From Roseobacter sp. (GTDB taxonomy: Bacteria > Pseudomonadota > Alphaproteobacteria > Rhodobacterales > Rhodobacteraceae), in NCBI GenBank assembly GCA_002731875.1, contig PCCY01000023.1:1-64000 (forward strand): 64,000 nt of DNA, given 5' to 3'. Shown piece by piece: positions 51,278-59,824 of the stretch. A program made the translations under genes and the position numbers. The notes below the pieces were generated by a model. The model did not search any database, was not told where the DNA came from, and saw only the letters and a program-made list of their open reading frames with translations. Every line of letters begins with the position of its first letter. Positions within the stretch are counted from its first letter, which is position 1.

Positions 51278-52743
51278 GCCAGATCCTCCGGGGTTCCGGC
51301 CGCGATATAGGCGGTCTTTACAGTGGTGTAGAATTCGGCGGCATAGCTGCCCTGTTCGCGAGGCCCGTATGACGAATTTCCACGCCCACCGAAGGGCACG
51401 TGATAGTCTGTGCCTGCGGTTGGAAGATTGACCATCACGCAACCGGTGCGGGCGTTGCGGCGGAAATGTGTAGCCCTTGCGAGTGATCGGGTGACAATGC
51501 CTGACGTTAATCCGAACTCGGTGTCGTTGACCACCTCGAGCGCTTCAGCATAGCTGTCCACCTTGATCACACATGCGATCGGGGCGAACATTTCCTCGCG
51601 GTTGATCGTCATGTCATTACTGGTGCCGGTGAACACGGCGGGGGACATGTAATAGCCTTCGGTGCCCAGGCTCAGGCGCTCACCGCCGCACTGCAACGTT
51701 GCCCCTTCGGATTTGCCTTTTTCAATATAGTCAAGATTGGCGTTGAGCTGCTCCTCGCTCACCACCGGGCCAAGCTGTGTTCCCTCGGCCAAGGCATGCC
51801 CGACCTTCATCGCCTTGGCCCCTTTCACCAGCTTTTCAACGAATTCATCATGGACGGCCTTGTGCACAACCAACCGCGATGATGCCGTGCATTTTTGTCC
51901 TGTACCGCCAAATGCGCCGCCAAGAGCCAGACTGACGGCCAGATCGATATCGGCATCGTCCATCACGGCAAGCGCGTTCTTGGACCCCATTTCCATCTGG
52001 ATCTTGGTGAAATTCTGCACGGCGGCGGCAGCGATGCCGCGTCCTACCGGAACCGACCCGGTGAATGAGATCGCGTCAAGCCGTGGGCTTTCGACCAGCT
52101 TCTGGCCGATCTCCCGCCCGGCACCCATGACCAGATTGAACAAGCCCGCAGGCATGTCCTGTCGCGCGATGATCTCGGTCAGGGCAACTGCCGACGCGGG
52201 GGTCAGGTTTGCTGGTTTCCAGATTACCGCATTACCAAAGGCCAATGCGGGGGCGATCTTCCAGCTTGCCGTCGCCGTGGGGAAGTTCCACGGGCTGATC
52301 ACGGCAACCACACCGACCGGTTCACGGCGGACGTCGATTTCGACACCGGCCCGGACACTATCGGCGGTATCACCGATCTGGCGCAGACATTCGGCAGCAT
52401 AATAGGTAAAGAACTGGCCCGCGCGAAAGACTTCACCCTTGCCCTCGGCCACGGGCTTGCCCTCTTCACGCGACAGCAGCTGCCCCAGTTCCGACGCCCG
52501 TTCCATCATCTCGCGACCGATCGCCATCAGGACGTCATGGCGTCGTTCGGGACCATATCCGGCCCATATTACCTGGGCTGCACGCGCGGCGGACAGCGCA
52601 TCGTCAAGCTGGTCTGCACTGGCCTGCGCATACCGACCGACAATCTCCGACAGGTCTGATGGGTTACGGTTTTCGATCTCGCCTGAACCGGCAACCCAAG
52701 CGCCCGCGATGAAATTGCGATTGAGGTCGGTCATGGCGTTCAT
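51274..52743 (-). CDS. aldehyde dehydrogenase, KGSADH/YcbD-like
   Basis: The 489-aa enzyme is an NAD(P)-dependent aldehyde dehydrogenase. The catalytic Cys is in 'FGGTGQKCTASSRL', the general-base Glu in 'IQMEMGSKNALAVMDDAD', and cofactor contacts in 'ISPWNFPTATASWKIAPALA' and 'ISFTGSVPVGRGIA'. The C-terminal 'NLPTAGTDYHVPFGG' and 'SYGPREQGSYAAEFYT' blocks resemble alpha-ketoglutarate-semialdehyde dehydrogenases. It likely oxidises an aldehyde released during substrate breakdown. ATG 52743 has AGGAG upstream. It is the first structural gene after the LysR gene. Confidence 0.88.
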   Translation of the reverse strand: MNAMTDLNRNFIAGAWVAGSGEIENRNPSDLSEIVGRYAQASADQLDDALSAARAAQVIWAGYGPERRHDVLMAIGREMMERASELGQLLSREEGKPVAEGKGEVFRAGQFFTYYAAECLRQIGDTADSVRAGVEIDVRREPVGVVAVISPWNFPTATASWKIAPALAFGNAVIWKPANLTPASAVALTEIIARQDMPAGLFNLVMGAGREIGQKLVESPRLDAISFTGSVPVGRGIAAAAVQNFTKIQMEMGSKNALAVMDDADIDLAVSLALGGAFGGTGQKCTASSRLVVHKAVHDEFVEKLVKGAKAMKVGHALAEGTQLGPVVSEEQLNANLDYIEKGKSEGATLQCGGERLSLGTEGYYMSPAVFTGTSNDMTINREEMFAPIACVIKVDSYAEALEVVNDTEFGLTSGIVTRSLARATHFRRNARTGCVMVNLPTAGTDYHVPFGGRGNSSYGPREQGSYAAEFYTTVKTAYIAAGTPEDLA

Positions 52744-52839
52744 GTGGTGTCTCCTGTCAGGGGTGAAATTCCGAAAGTCGTCGAAGACAGTAGACGCCAG
52801 CGAGGTACTTCAATCAAACTAGATTTATTTGATTTTAGT

Positions 52840-53739
52840 TCAGTTTATTTGAAGTTGTGCCGCATCCCGCAAATCGGCTGTTTGCGATTCAAGAACCCTC
52901 AAGAAAGCGCGCGCCGCCGGAGGTAAGAGCCGTCGGGGCTGGGAAACCAGATAAAGTTCTCGCCGTGCATCACTTTCGCCGAGGGGCAAAAACACCAGCC
53001 CCGCATCATCAAGAGGTACAGCGCGGCGGGGAAGCAGGGTCAGGCCGACGCCGGCGCGCACCAACGCTAGCAACGACGCGGTATTGGGCACAGACATCTG
53101 CGCACTGTCGAGTATTGGCGCGAATGCCGCGTCGTCAATCAACCGGCACAACCCGTTGGCAATGAAGTCCCGACCGGCAAGCTGGCCCCAGACGACCGGG
53201 TTTTTAAGGGTAGCTAACGGATCGTCGATCGCACAGACCACGCCGAAAGGGTCTGAAAACAGCAGCTTACGTTCAAAGCCGGGGCCTGCGGTGATGCTCG
53301 CCAACCCGATATCGGCGCGCTCGGCCTCCAGCTCTCGCTGGACCGATGCGCTGTCCATGTCGCGCATGTCGATACGGACCATCGGATGATCGCGGCGAAA
53401 GTGGCGGATCACCCCGGGAAGAATTGCCGTCGCCACCGATGGCGTCACCGCCAGTCTGACCTGTCCCTGTTCGGCACGTGATAGACCTTCGATTGCCGCG
53501 ACCGTGCGACCGAAATGCTCTATCTCGCGCCGGGCCTCGTTGTAAATCATGTCTCCCAACGGGGTCATACGCGACTTGCGCGCGGTCTCGAACAGGGCGG
53601 CACCGATGTGTTCCTCGAACTGCTTCAGCATCATCGACACCGCCGAAGGCGTTCGCCCAAGTTGGTCGGCGGCCTCGTTCAGGCTGCCGTGTTGCACCAC
53701 GGCGCAGAAACATCGGAGCATTTCGATCTTGATAGCCAA
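52840..53739 (-). CDS. LysR family transcriptional regulator of the BCCT cluster
   Basis: The 299-aa protein has an N-terminal helix-turn-helix ('SLNEAADQLGRTPSAVSMML') and a LysR substrate-binding domain. The frame begins at TTG 53739, which gives the usual 'IKIEMLRCFCAVV' start; ATG 53721 is an alternative. It lies 96 bp before the aldehyde dehydrogenase gene on the same strand and divergent from ridA, so it can control both sides. The TTTATTTGA motif occurs twice at the boundary with the dehydrogenase gene. Confidence 0.88.
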   Translation of the reverse strand: MAIKIEMLRCFCAVVQHGSLNEAADQLGRTPSAVSMMLKQFEEHIGAALFETARKSRMTPLGDMIYNEARREIEHFGRTVAAIEGLSRAEQGQVRLAVTPSVATAILPGVIRHFRRDHPMVRIDMRDMDSASVQRELEAERADIGLASITAGPGFERKLLFSDPFGVVCAIDDPLATLKNPVVWGQLAGRDFIANGLCRLIDDAAFAPILDSAQMSVPNTASLLALVRAGVGLTLLPRRAVPLDDAGLVFLPLGESDARRELYLVSQPRRLLPPAARAFLRVLESQTADLRDAAQLQIN

Positions 53740-53741
53740 AA

Positions 53742-53756
53742 TTCAGCAATCCTGAA
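53742..53756. promoter_or_regulatory. LysR operator candidate, TTCAG-N5-CTGAA
   Basis: A perfect inverted repeat lies 2 bp before the LysR start and 84 bp before the ridA start, in the 100-bp divergent space. The size is right for a LysR-type recognition site. A weaker TTCAAG follows a few bases on and might be the second half of an activation site. Confidence 0.5.
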
Positions 53757-53839
53757 GTAGATTTCAAGTATTACATTTTGCCTTAATCCCTGGCCGCTGT
53801 CTACAAGACGCTCAAAGAACATCACCCAAGGAATATCCC

Positions 53840-54196
53840 ATGAACGCTACCCTCACGAAAATCGGCGGCTCGGCCCGTTTTTCCACTATTGCGATCCACA
53901 ACGGCCAGGTTCATTTGGCCGGTCAGGTTTCGCAGATAAAGGACGGTGATATCACGGCTCAGTCACGTGATGTATTTGAAAAGATCGACGCGCTTCTGGG
54001 TGAAGCAGGGACCACCCGCGAAAATCTGATCTCGGTGCAGATATGGCTTGCCGACATGGATGACTATGCCGAGATGAACGCGGTTTGGGACGCATGGGTT
54101 TCGTCGGTAACGCCTCCTACACGGGTCTGTGTCGAGGTGCGGATGGCGCAACCTCATTACCGGATAGAAGCCTTGGCCATCGCAGCAACGATTTAG
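53840..54196 (+). CDS. RidA family protein (enamine/imine deaminase-like)
   Basis: The 118-aa protein belongs to the RidA/YjgF family, which hydrolyses reactive enamines and imines. The fold is recognisable in 'GQVHLAGQVSQIKDGDITAQ', 'LISVQIWLADMDDYAEMNAV' and 'SVTPPTRVCVEVRMAQPHY', which keeps the conserved Arg in the ligand pocket. It belongs to the RidA-like subgroup ending 'YRIEALAIAA'. Divergence from the LysR gene ties it to the cluster and suggests that an imine arises in the pathway. An AAGGAA site precedes ATG 53840. Confidence 0.88.
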   Translation: MNATLTKIGGSARFSTIAIHNGQVHLAGQVSQIKDGDITAQSRDVFEKIDALLGEAGTTRENLISVQIWLADMDDYAEMNAVWDAWVSSVTPPTRVCVEVRMAQPHYRIEALAIAATI

Positions 54197-54293
54197 GGCG
54201 CGACCACTTAGACGGGGCTGGGGGCACCCCTGGCCCGCGTCTGCACCGCAAAGATTCCGCATGGCAGGTCAGGACGCATTAAGCTCGCGTTGT

Positions 54294-55304
54294 CTAAAAC
54301 GGTGCTTCTGATCGTCGATGAATGTCGATGCCACTTTGCCACAGGACGATCAGCCCGATACCCACAACCAACATGATTGTCATGATATAGTTGAACAGGA
54401 TCATCAGCAGTGCCGCTTCGGGCGGTACGCCCAGCATCTGAAGGGCAAATCCCGCCCCGAAGATAAAGCTGCCCGGTATGCGAACGAACCGGCCCAGCAC
54501 CATGATGAAGCCCGAGAAGACCATCAGAAAAATATAGTCCCAAGGGGCCAACACGACGCCTACAGCCAGACCTGCCCAGACGAAATGGGTGGCGGCGACC
54601 AGCTTGGCGGCGATCGCAGCGATAAATACCGCAATTCGCCTGACGGCTTGGCGCGGCCAGACCACGCCATCACAAAGCGCGGCGCGTAACGCAGAACCAT
54701 TCGCCCGCAACCGCGCTGCCAACCAGTCAAAAAGCCGACAAATCGCGGGACCGTCAGCCGCGAAAAACGTACGGAACCTGAACATTGCCCAAAGCAAGCC
54801 CCCGAATAATGCGATGTTCAGTGCACCGGCGATACTCAGGCCAAGCTCCAGGTTGCCTTCTACTTGCGGCACTTTCCCGGCCAATGCCAGCACGCCTGCA
54901 AACAGCGCAAAAACCACCCCGTCGACAAACCGAGATATAATGGTGGTTGTAAGGACGGTAGGCATTTTCAATCGCTCAAGCCGCGCGATGATCCATGCCC
55001 GTATCAAGGGGCTGATGCCAAGTGGCACCAGCACATTTGCCCCATATCCGGCAAGCAATGCCCCGGTCAGCTTGATGGTCCCGACCGGCTTGACATCATG
55101 CAAGATCTGACGCCATTTCCATCCGTTGAGAAGTTGTTCCAGCAGGATGGTCGTGATCAACACTGCGATCCAAACCGGATCGGCAGACCTCAGCCCGTTC
55201 AGGAACTTTGCGAAGTCCAGGCTACCGTAAAGCAAGAAGGTCAAAAACAGTGCCAGTGCCGCGCCGAACACTGGCACTCCCCAGCGGAGGAACATTCTTT
55301 TCAC
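54294..55304 (-). CDS. lysylphosphatidylglycerol synthase/UPF0104-type flippase-like membrane protein
   Basis: From GTG 55304, which has AGGAG five bases upstream, the protein has 336 aa and about eight helices; an earlier ATG (55334) lacks a good site. It matches the membrane half of MprF-like or YbhN proteins: 'EQLLNGWKWRQILHDV', 'GALLAGYGANVLVPLGISP' and 'ARLERLKMPTVLTTTIISRF' contain the usual 'SRF.D' block. Such proteins move lipids or lipid-linked sugars across the membrane. No catalytic partner gene is adjacent. Confidence 0.8.
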   Translation of the reverse strand: MKRMFLRWGVPVFGAALALFLTFLLYGSLDFAKFLNGLRSADPVWIAVLITTILLEQLLNGWKWRQILHDVKPVGTIKLTGALLAGYGANVLVPLGISPLIRAWIIARLERLKMPTVLTTTIISRFVDGVVFALFAGVLALAGKVPQVEGNLELGLSIAGALNIALFGGLLWAMFRFRTFFAADGPAICRLFDWLAARLRANGSALRAALCDGVVWPRQAVRRIAVFIAAIAAKLVAATHFVWAGLAVGVVLAPWDYIFLMVFSGFIMVLGRFVRIPGSFIFGAGFALQMLGVPPEAALLMILFNYIMTIMLVVGIGLIVLWQSGIDIHRRSEAPF

Positions 55305-55874
55305 GTTTTCTCCTGCCTCATGGACACATTTCATCGGCGCTCAGCGTGGTCAGTAGACGAATCCAATTGGATTGTCGCGGTGTTACGCCGCCCGCTCTCA
55401 GACATGTGTTGCGACGAACAAAATATACGGTCCGGGCTGAACCGACGGGACCTTGCCACAGGATGCCGTACTGATCAGCGGTCTGATCCGTAAGTTACAG
55501 GCGGATGATATTGAGAGCAGGGAGAGCCGCGCCCGGCGATGCATCGCCCCGCCCCAGATGCGCCATCCAGCGCAAACAGACCTCTGCGCATGTGCCTCGA
55601 AATTTGTTCGCTGTCTCACTCCGGCCGACGGATCTGGCTGCTTTGGAGCGTATCGATCAAGGTCGGGATAACCTCTGCAGCCTTCTGCTTGCCACCGACC
55701 GGGGGACGCCGATTGCGTCATCTTTCTTCTTTCGCGTCGTGATGGTACCCATGCGGGTCTCGTTTCGGAAGTTTGTTTCAGATATCCGGTAAATCGAACT
55801 GTTGCGCAGGACGCCGGCGGATTTTTGTCATGGGTTCTTTCTTTCGTAACGCGACCCTGCGGCGGGCCCGAACA
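55305..55874. other. intergenic region without a recognised gene
   Basis: About 570 bp. Frames on both strands are open for 70-160 codons, but they are arginine- and serine-rich and show no recognisable protein, as is usual for high-GC non-coding DNA. It probably includes the promoter of the flippase-like gene. Confidence 0.35.
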
Positions 55875-55918
55875 ATGGTGCAACAATTTGACCTAGGTGC
55901 AACATTGTGTTGCACCAT
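55875..55918. promoter_or_regulatory. triple GGTGCAACA repeat upstream of dusA
   Basis: ATGGTGCAACA (55,875-55,885) and its exact inverse TGTTGCACCAT (55,908-55,918) form an 11-bp inverted repeat. A third copy, AGGTGCAACA, lies at 55,895-55,904 and pairs with the inverse across just three bases. Ordered, closely spaced copies suggest a binding site for a dimeric regulator in the leader of dusA. The protein is unknown. Confidence 0.5.
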
Positions 55919-56008
55919 CCCGAAAAATGGGGGCAAAAGGCCTCAAAAAGGGGAAAGAAGGAAAAGATGGCTGAGCGGGAAACACTAAGAAACCAAGGGA
56001 GATCGGAC

Positions 56009-56068
56009 GTGACGCGCGCTGCGCGGCTTTCCGTGGCACCCATGATGGATTGGACCTACAGTTTATAA
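56009..56068 (+). pseudogene. dusA: dusA 5' fragment with left attachment site
   Basis: GTG 56009, with GGGAG seven bases upstream, opens a frame 'TRAARLSVAPMMDWT', the start of tRNA-dihydrouridine synthase DusA. The native protein continues 'DRHCR' to about 330 aa, but here the frame turns to 'YSL' and stops at 56,066. The break follows 'ATGATGGATTGGACC' (56,042-56,056). The 5' end of dusA, at exactly this block, is a known integration target of tyrosine integrases. I read 56,030-56,056 as attL. A rebuilt dusA should lie at the far end of the island, outside this window. Confidence 0.75.
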
Positions 56069-56609
56069 GTTGCTGATTCTAATTAATAAATATTCCGTCT
56101 TTTGTCTAATAGCAATTGAGTAGCAACTGTGCTCAACATCAACGGTCCTAAAAAGCGCCAGCCTCCTACCGCAATTTCTAAGGAGTTCCCAGAAGTTGCG
56201 CAGCCTCGCACCGCCTGAGGACAAGCACCCGCCGGGAACCGCATCATCGAACAGGTCGGCTCCGCAATGAGCCTGACCGTAGGTTCAAGCTCGAACTGGA
56301 TGCTAACTGTCACAGACACCGAGCGTCGTTGGCGCAGTTTGCTTCCTCAGTTTATGCCAGTCATGATCACATGACCTGACGATCCTGAAGTGCGCCGCAG
56401 CGGGTCATCTACTTCGCCAGTGCGCATCCATATGGCAGATAAACCTTATTAAATTGCCCGCACCTGACTGGGACGGAACCAACCATGATACTCCCGCATC
56501 CAACATGTAAATCCAAACGCAGCATGATAACGAAAAATAGCAATCTATCCTATCGGTTGATGTGGCTTTATGTGATATTTTGGCAATAATGCGTAAAAGG
56601 ACATAGTAG
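56069..56609. other. AT-rich island edge without a recognised gene
   Basis: About 540 bp just inside the left attachment site. No frame is convincing. Ends of integrated islands often hold recombinase arm sites; I could not pick out clear direct repeats of that kind here. Confidence 0.35.
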
Positions 56610-56801
56610 ATGCAAACGTTTGAAATTATTTTGTCATTAGCAGCAGTTAGTTTCGCCGGTTTAGTCCATTGGTTGGTGCATCATATAGTAAAGACCAGTG
56701 GACGCGATCGTCCCCGTGACTCCGCGCGCGTTCAAAAATTAGTGGATCGTGTAAATCAGTACAGCGAAGGCCTTCCTGAACTACCTATAAAACCTCATTG
56801 A
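56610..56801 (+). CDS. small single-span membrane protein, unknown
   Basis: The 63-aa frame starts at ATG 56610, behind AAAGGA. One membrane segment covers residues 5-27 ('EIILSLAAVSFAGLVHWLVH'), followed by a basic tail ('TSGRDRPRDSARVQKLV'). Codon use is AT-rich, like the surrounding island DNA. I do not recognise it. A good start site and clean layout favour a real small gene. Confidence 0.5.
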   Translation: MQTFEIILSLAAVSFAGLVHWLVHHIVKTSGRDRPRDSARVQKLVDRVNQYSEGLPELPIKPH

Positions 56802-57012
56802 GTATTACACGGAATAAGCGGGAACAGACGGTCCCGCGGTTGAAATCGGAACCCGCTTATCCACGAGAAAAAGCAGCGGATTACGCAAGGCGCTGACATG
56901 GCTTAGCTTTTCCGCCATCTCGCCGCATTTTGCGCGATTTTTCAGGTTTCTTCTTCGCCGAACGCCCGCCGGGCCAATATTGCTCGGTTGGCGAAACGAG
57001 CGGAGAGCCTTG

Positions 57013-58037
57013 ATGATCACCGAACTGAAGTCGATCCCTGACATCTGAAGCGGATGCCGAGCGAGATGCACGCGCGACGCTTCCTGGAGGGTATCATATG
57101 GTCGACCGGCAGACACTGTCCGCATTGCGGCTCGGTGGCCTCGTCGCCGCTGCGCGGAAGGACCTGCCGACCGGGCCTTTACCAATGCCGGGACTGCCGT
57201 CTTCAGTTCACGGTTACCACGCTCACCCCGCTGCATGGCACCAAGCTCGACCTGCGTATCTGGATCTGCGCGATGTTCCTTGTGCTTACATCGAGCAAGA
57301 GCATCTCCTCGTTCGTGATGGCACGGCTGCTCGGTGTGAACCAGAAGACCGCGTGGAAGATGGGACACGCCATCAGGGAAATGATGGACGACCGGATCGC
57401 CGAGCTGCTGCCGCTGGAGGACATCGTCGAGGTGGACGAGGCGTATGTCGGGGGATCTCCGAAATCTCTGTCAGGAGCCTATAATCCGCGCGGTAAGGGC
57501 ACTGGAAAGCCGATGATCTTCGTGGCGGCCTCACGCGACGGACAGGCGCGTGCCAGGGTCGTTTCGGATGACAAGAGGGCCACGCTCAAGCCGGTTCTGC
57601 TGGAATGGATCGACCCCAAGAGGACGCGCCTGATGACCGATGGAAGCAAGAGCTATCGGGGCTTGGGAAAGACCATGGCCGACCACCAGTATGTGATCCA
57701 CAGCAAGAAAGAGTATGCCAACCCGGAGACCGGCGCTCACGTGAACACTGCCGAAGCGGTCATCTCCCAGGTGCAGCGCGCTCTGGTTGGGGTCTACCAC
57801 AACCTCGGCCGTCAGCACCTCCAGCGATACCTCGACGAGATCATCTGGCGGCGGAACCATCGCGACCCTGTCCGGGAAGTGGTCAAGCAATGGACCACGA
57901 AAGCCGGTGTCGAGCGAGAGAAATCGACGACGATCTGGAAGCCGATCCCGGTGGTCGACCAGATGCGCGTCTTGCTTCAGGGGGCTGTCGGTAAGCAGCT
58001 GCGGCGCTCGAAGGAATACGGGCTATGCTGGCCTTGA
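57013..58037 (+). pseudogene. IS1595 family transposase with an early 1-nt frameshift
   Basis: From ATG 57054 the open frame gives 327 aa. It has a zinc ribbon ('RHCPHCGS', 'LYQCRDCRLQFTVTT'), then the ISXO2-like DDE domain with 'DIVEVDEAYVGGSPKSL', 'RTRLMTDGSKSYRGLGK', and 'NTAEAVISQVQRALVGVYHN'. The true start is probably ATG 57013: 'MITELKSIPDI' is followed by TGA, and restoring one C near 57,043 would read on as 'LKRMPSEMHARRF'. So a single-base deletion separates the first dozen codons. Re-initiation at 57054 would lose only 14 residues, so activity is not excluded. I could not fix the terminal inverted repeats. Confidence 0.75.
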
Positions 58038-58158
58038 TGCCAGACCTATGCGCTTGTGGCACAGATAAGCGTTTCGAAGACTCGAAGTGCAATCTCGGCT
58101 TCGAGCCCTTCCACGACATTGGCTCTGGTCCGTCGTGAAAGGGTGCCTTCGGGCTTTG

Positions 58159-59229
58159 TCAGCTGGAAATCTCTATCCCGATCTTGCCCATATGAGACTT
58201 TTCAAGGAAGACCTCCTGGGCGGCGCGCAACTGGTGCAGCGGGTAACACTCAGCTACTACCGGACGTATCTCACCCGCCTCAATGTAGCCCACCAAGTCA
58301 GCGAAGACGCTTGGGTCCTGTCGGGTGCTTCCGACAAGTGTCAGGTCTTTCAGGTATAGAGTTCGCAGGTCGAGCTCGACGATCGGCCCAGCGATGGCGC
58401 CCGAGGTCACGTAGCGGCCTTTCGGCACCAGCGCATCCAATAATACGGGCCAACGCGGCCCGCCAACCAAGTCGAGCGCTACGTCAAAGGCGTCCTCGGG
58501 GACCGGCTCGTTGCGATCAATCGTGATGTCGGCCCCAAGCTCTTTGAGCGCCTCCATCTTTGCGGTGCTGGTGATCGCTGTGACATGCGCGCCGCGGCGT
58601 TTGGCGAGCTGCACAGCGGCTGAGCCGACACCGCCCGATGCCCCCGTGATCAGCACCCGCTCCGCGCCCAAGATCGCGCGTTGGATCATTCCCTCGGCGG
58701 TCGAGAACGCGCATGGAAAGGACGCGAGCTCGATATCCGATAGCGCGCTGTCGATCTTCAGGGCATGCTCGGACTCGACGGCCGTGAATTCTGCAAAGGC
58801 ACCATCACGCTCGGAGCCGAAGGTCACGAGGGCATCTTGCTCTGCACCATTTGGGCGATGCATCGGTCGCACCAGAACCCGTTCGCCAACGCGAGCGCTG
58901 TCCACGCCCTCACCAACCGCGACGATCCTGCCGCAGCAATCGGCGCCCTGGATACGCGGGAAACTCAGCGCTCCGGACCACGCGCCGTCGGCATCTGATG
59001 CGCCGCCATATCCTTCTGTCGCCGCCGAGTTCGTATCGCCCCGCACGGACTTGGAATACCACCCAGTCCGGGTGTTCACGTCGGTATTGTTTACTGAGGA
59101 GGCACCGACGCGGATCAGGACCTCTCCCGCGTCCGGCTGAGGAAGCGGCACATCCTCGCGCCATTCCAGCTTGTCGAGCCCCCCATGTCCGGTAAGGACA
59201 ACGGCTTTCATTGTTGCAGGCAGTGTCAT
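58159..59229 (-). CDS. zinc-independent alcohol dehydrogenase / quinone oxidoreductase (MDR family)
   Basis: The 356-aa protein is a medium-chain reductase of the quinone-oxidoreductase type. The GroES-like domain includes 'VLIRVGASSVNNTDVNTRTG'. The NADPH-binding motif is 'VLITGASGGVGSAAVQLAKR', followed by 'GAHVTAITS'. The Cys/His set for structural zinc is absent. A long insertion around 'YGGASDADGAWSGALSFPRI' is typical of one subgroup. It likely reduces a toxic quinone or enone. It is divergent from a TetR-type gene with two operators between, which predicts induction by its substrate. Confidence 0.88.
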   Translation of the reverse strand: MTLPATMKAVVLTGHGGLDKLEWREDVPLPQPDAGEVLIRVGASSVNNTDVNTRTGWYSKSVRGDTNSAATEGYGGASDADGAWSGALSFPRIQGADCCGRIVAVGEGVDSARVGERVLVRPMHRPNGAEQDALVTFGSERDGAFAEFTAVESEHALKIDSALSDIELASFPCAFSTAEGMIQRAILGAERVLITGASGGVGSAAVQLAKRRGAHVTAITSTAKMEALKELGADITIDRNEPVPEDAFDVALDLVGGPRWPVLLDALVPKGRYVTSGAIAGPIVELDLRTLYLKDLTLVGSTRQDPSVFADLVGYIEAGEIRPVVAECYPLHQLRAAQEVFLEKSHMGKIGIEISS

Positions 59230-59245
59230 CGAAGCATGCTCCAGT

Positions 59246-59289
59246 GTAGAATGATTGTTCTACTTGCGTAGGTAGAGAGATCATTCTAC
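59246..59289. promoter_or_regulatory. twin TetR operators, GTAGAA-N6-TTCTAC
   Basis: Site 1, GTAGAA-TGATTG-TTCTAC (59,246-59,263), is perfectly symmetric. Site 2, GTAGAG-AGATCA-TTCTAC (59,272-59,289), has one mismatch. Centres are 26 bp apart. They fill most of the 70-bp space between the reductase gene and the TetR gene, so one regulator probably silences both promoters. Confidence 0.8.
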
Positions 59290-59299
59290 ATCGTCAACC

Positions 59300-59824
59300 A
59301 TGGCAGACATGATGAGCAAAATATCCTCCGGGCTCGAGCGAGCCTTCGCCGCACGCGGTTTCGCGGAGCCCTCCGTCGAGGATTTGAGAGATGCCGCCGG
59401 CGTGAGCCTGCGCACGCTTTACAAATACACCCCCTCTCGGGCCGACATGGTTCTGGCGGCGCTGGAGAACCGGCATCAGCGCTACCTCTCGCATATCTTC
59501 GATGGCCTGCCGGTCGGCACCAAAGAAGCGACCGACACCATTATCGCGAGAGTCGGCACCTGGATGGCGACCGAAACGTCGCATGGCTGTCTGTTTCACG
59601 CCGCCGTGGCGGCTGACCCCAACAGCGAACCACTCCGACGGCTTCTCGAGCGTCACAAGGCGGAGGTCGCGTCTAAAGCGGCAGCGGCAACCGGCCTCGC
59701 TGCGGCCGAGACCGAACTGCTCGTGATCATCGAGGGTCTGACCCAGGCGTGGCCGTTGCGCGGCGATGCAGCCGTCGAGGCCGCCAAGCGATTGGGTTGC
59801 GCGCTCAGGGCTGCGGTCGGATAG
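59300..59824 (+). CDS. TetR/AcrR family repressor
   Basis: The 174-aa protein has an N-terminal helix-turn-helix ('GFAEPSVEDLRDAAGVSLRT', then 'LYKYTPSRADMVLAAL') and a helical ligand domain. It is shorter at the N-terminus than most TetR proteins but complete in the DNA-binding helices. It lies divergent from the quinone oxidoreductase with paired operators, and is almost surely its repressor. The ATG at 59300 has a poor ribosome binding site; ATG 59312 is an alternative. Confidence 0.88.
   Translation: MADMMSKISSGLERAFAARGFAEPSVEDLRDAAGVSLRTLYKYTPSRADMVLAALENRHQRYLSHIFDGLPVGTKEATDTIIARVGTWMATETSHGCLFHAAVAADPNSEPLRRLLERHKAEVASKAAAATGLAAAETELLVIIEGLTQAWPLRGDAAVEAAKRLGCALRAAVG

Noticed and set aside
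55398-55886. A 162-codon minus-strand frame before dusA
   Set aside because: Composition is typical of non-coding high-GC sequence, with no ribosome binding site or motif; it also overlaps the regulatory repeats.
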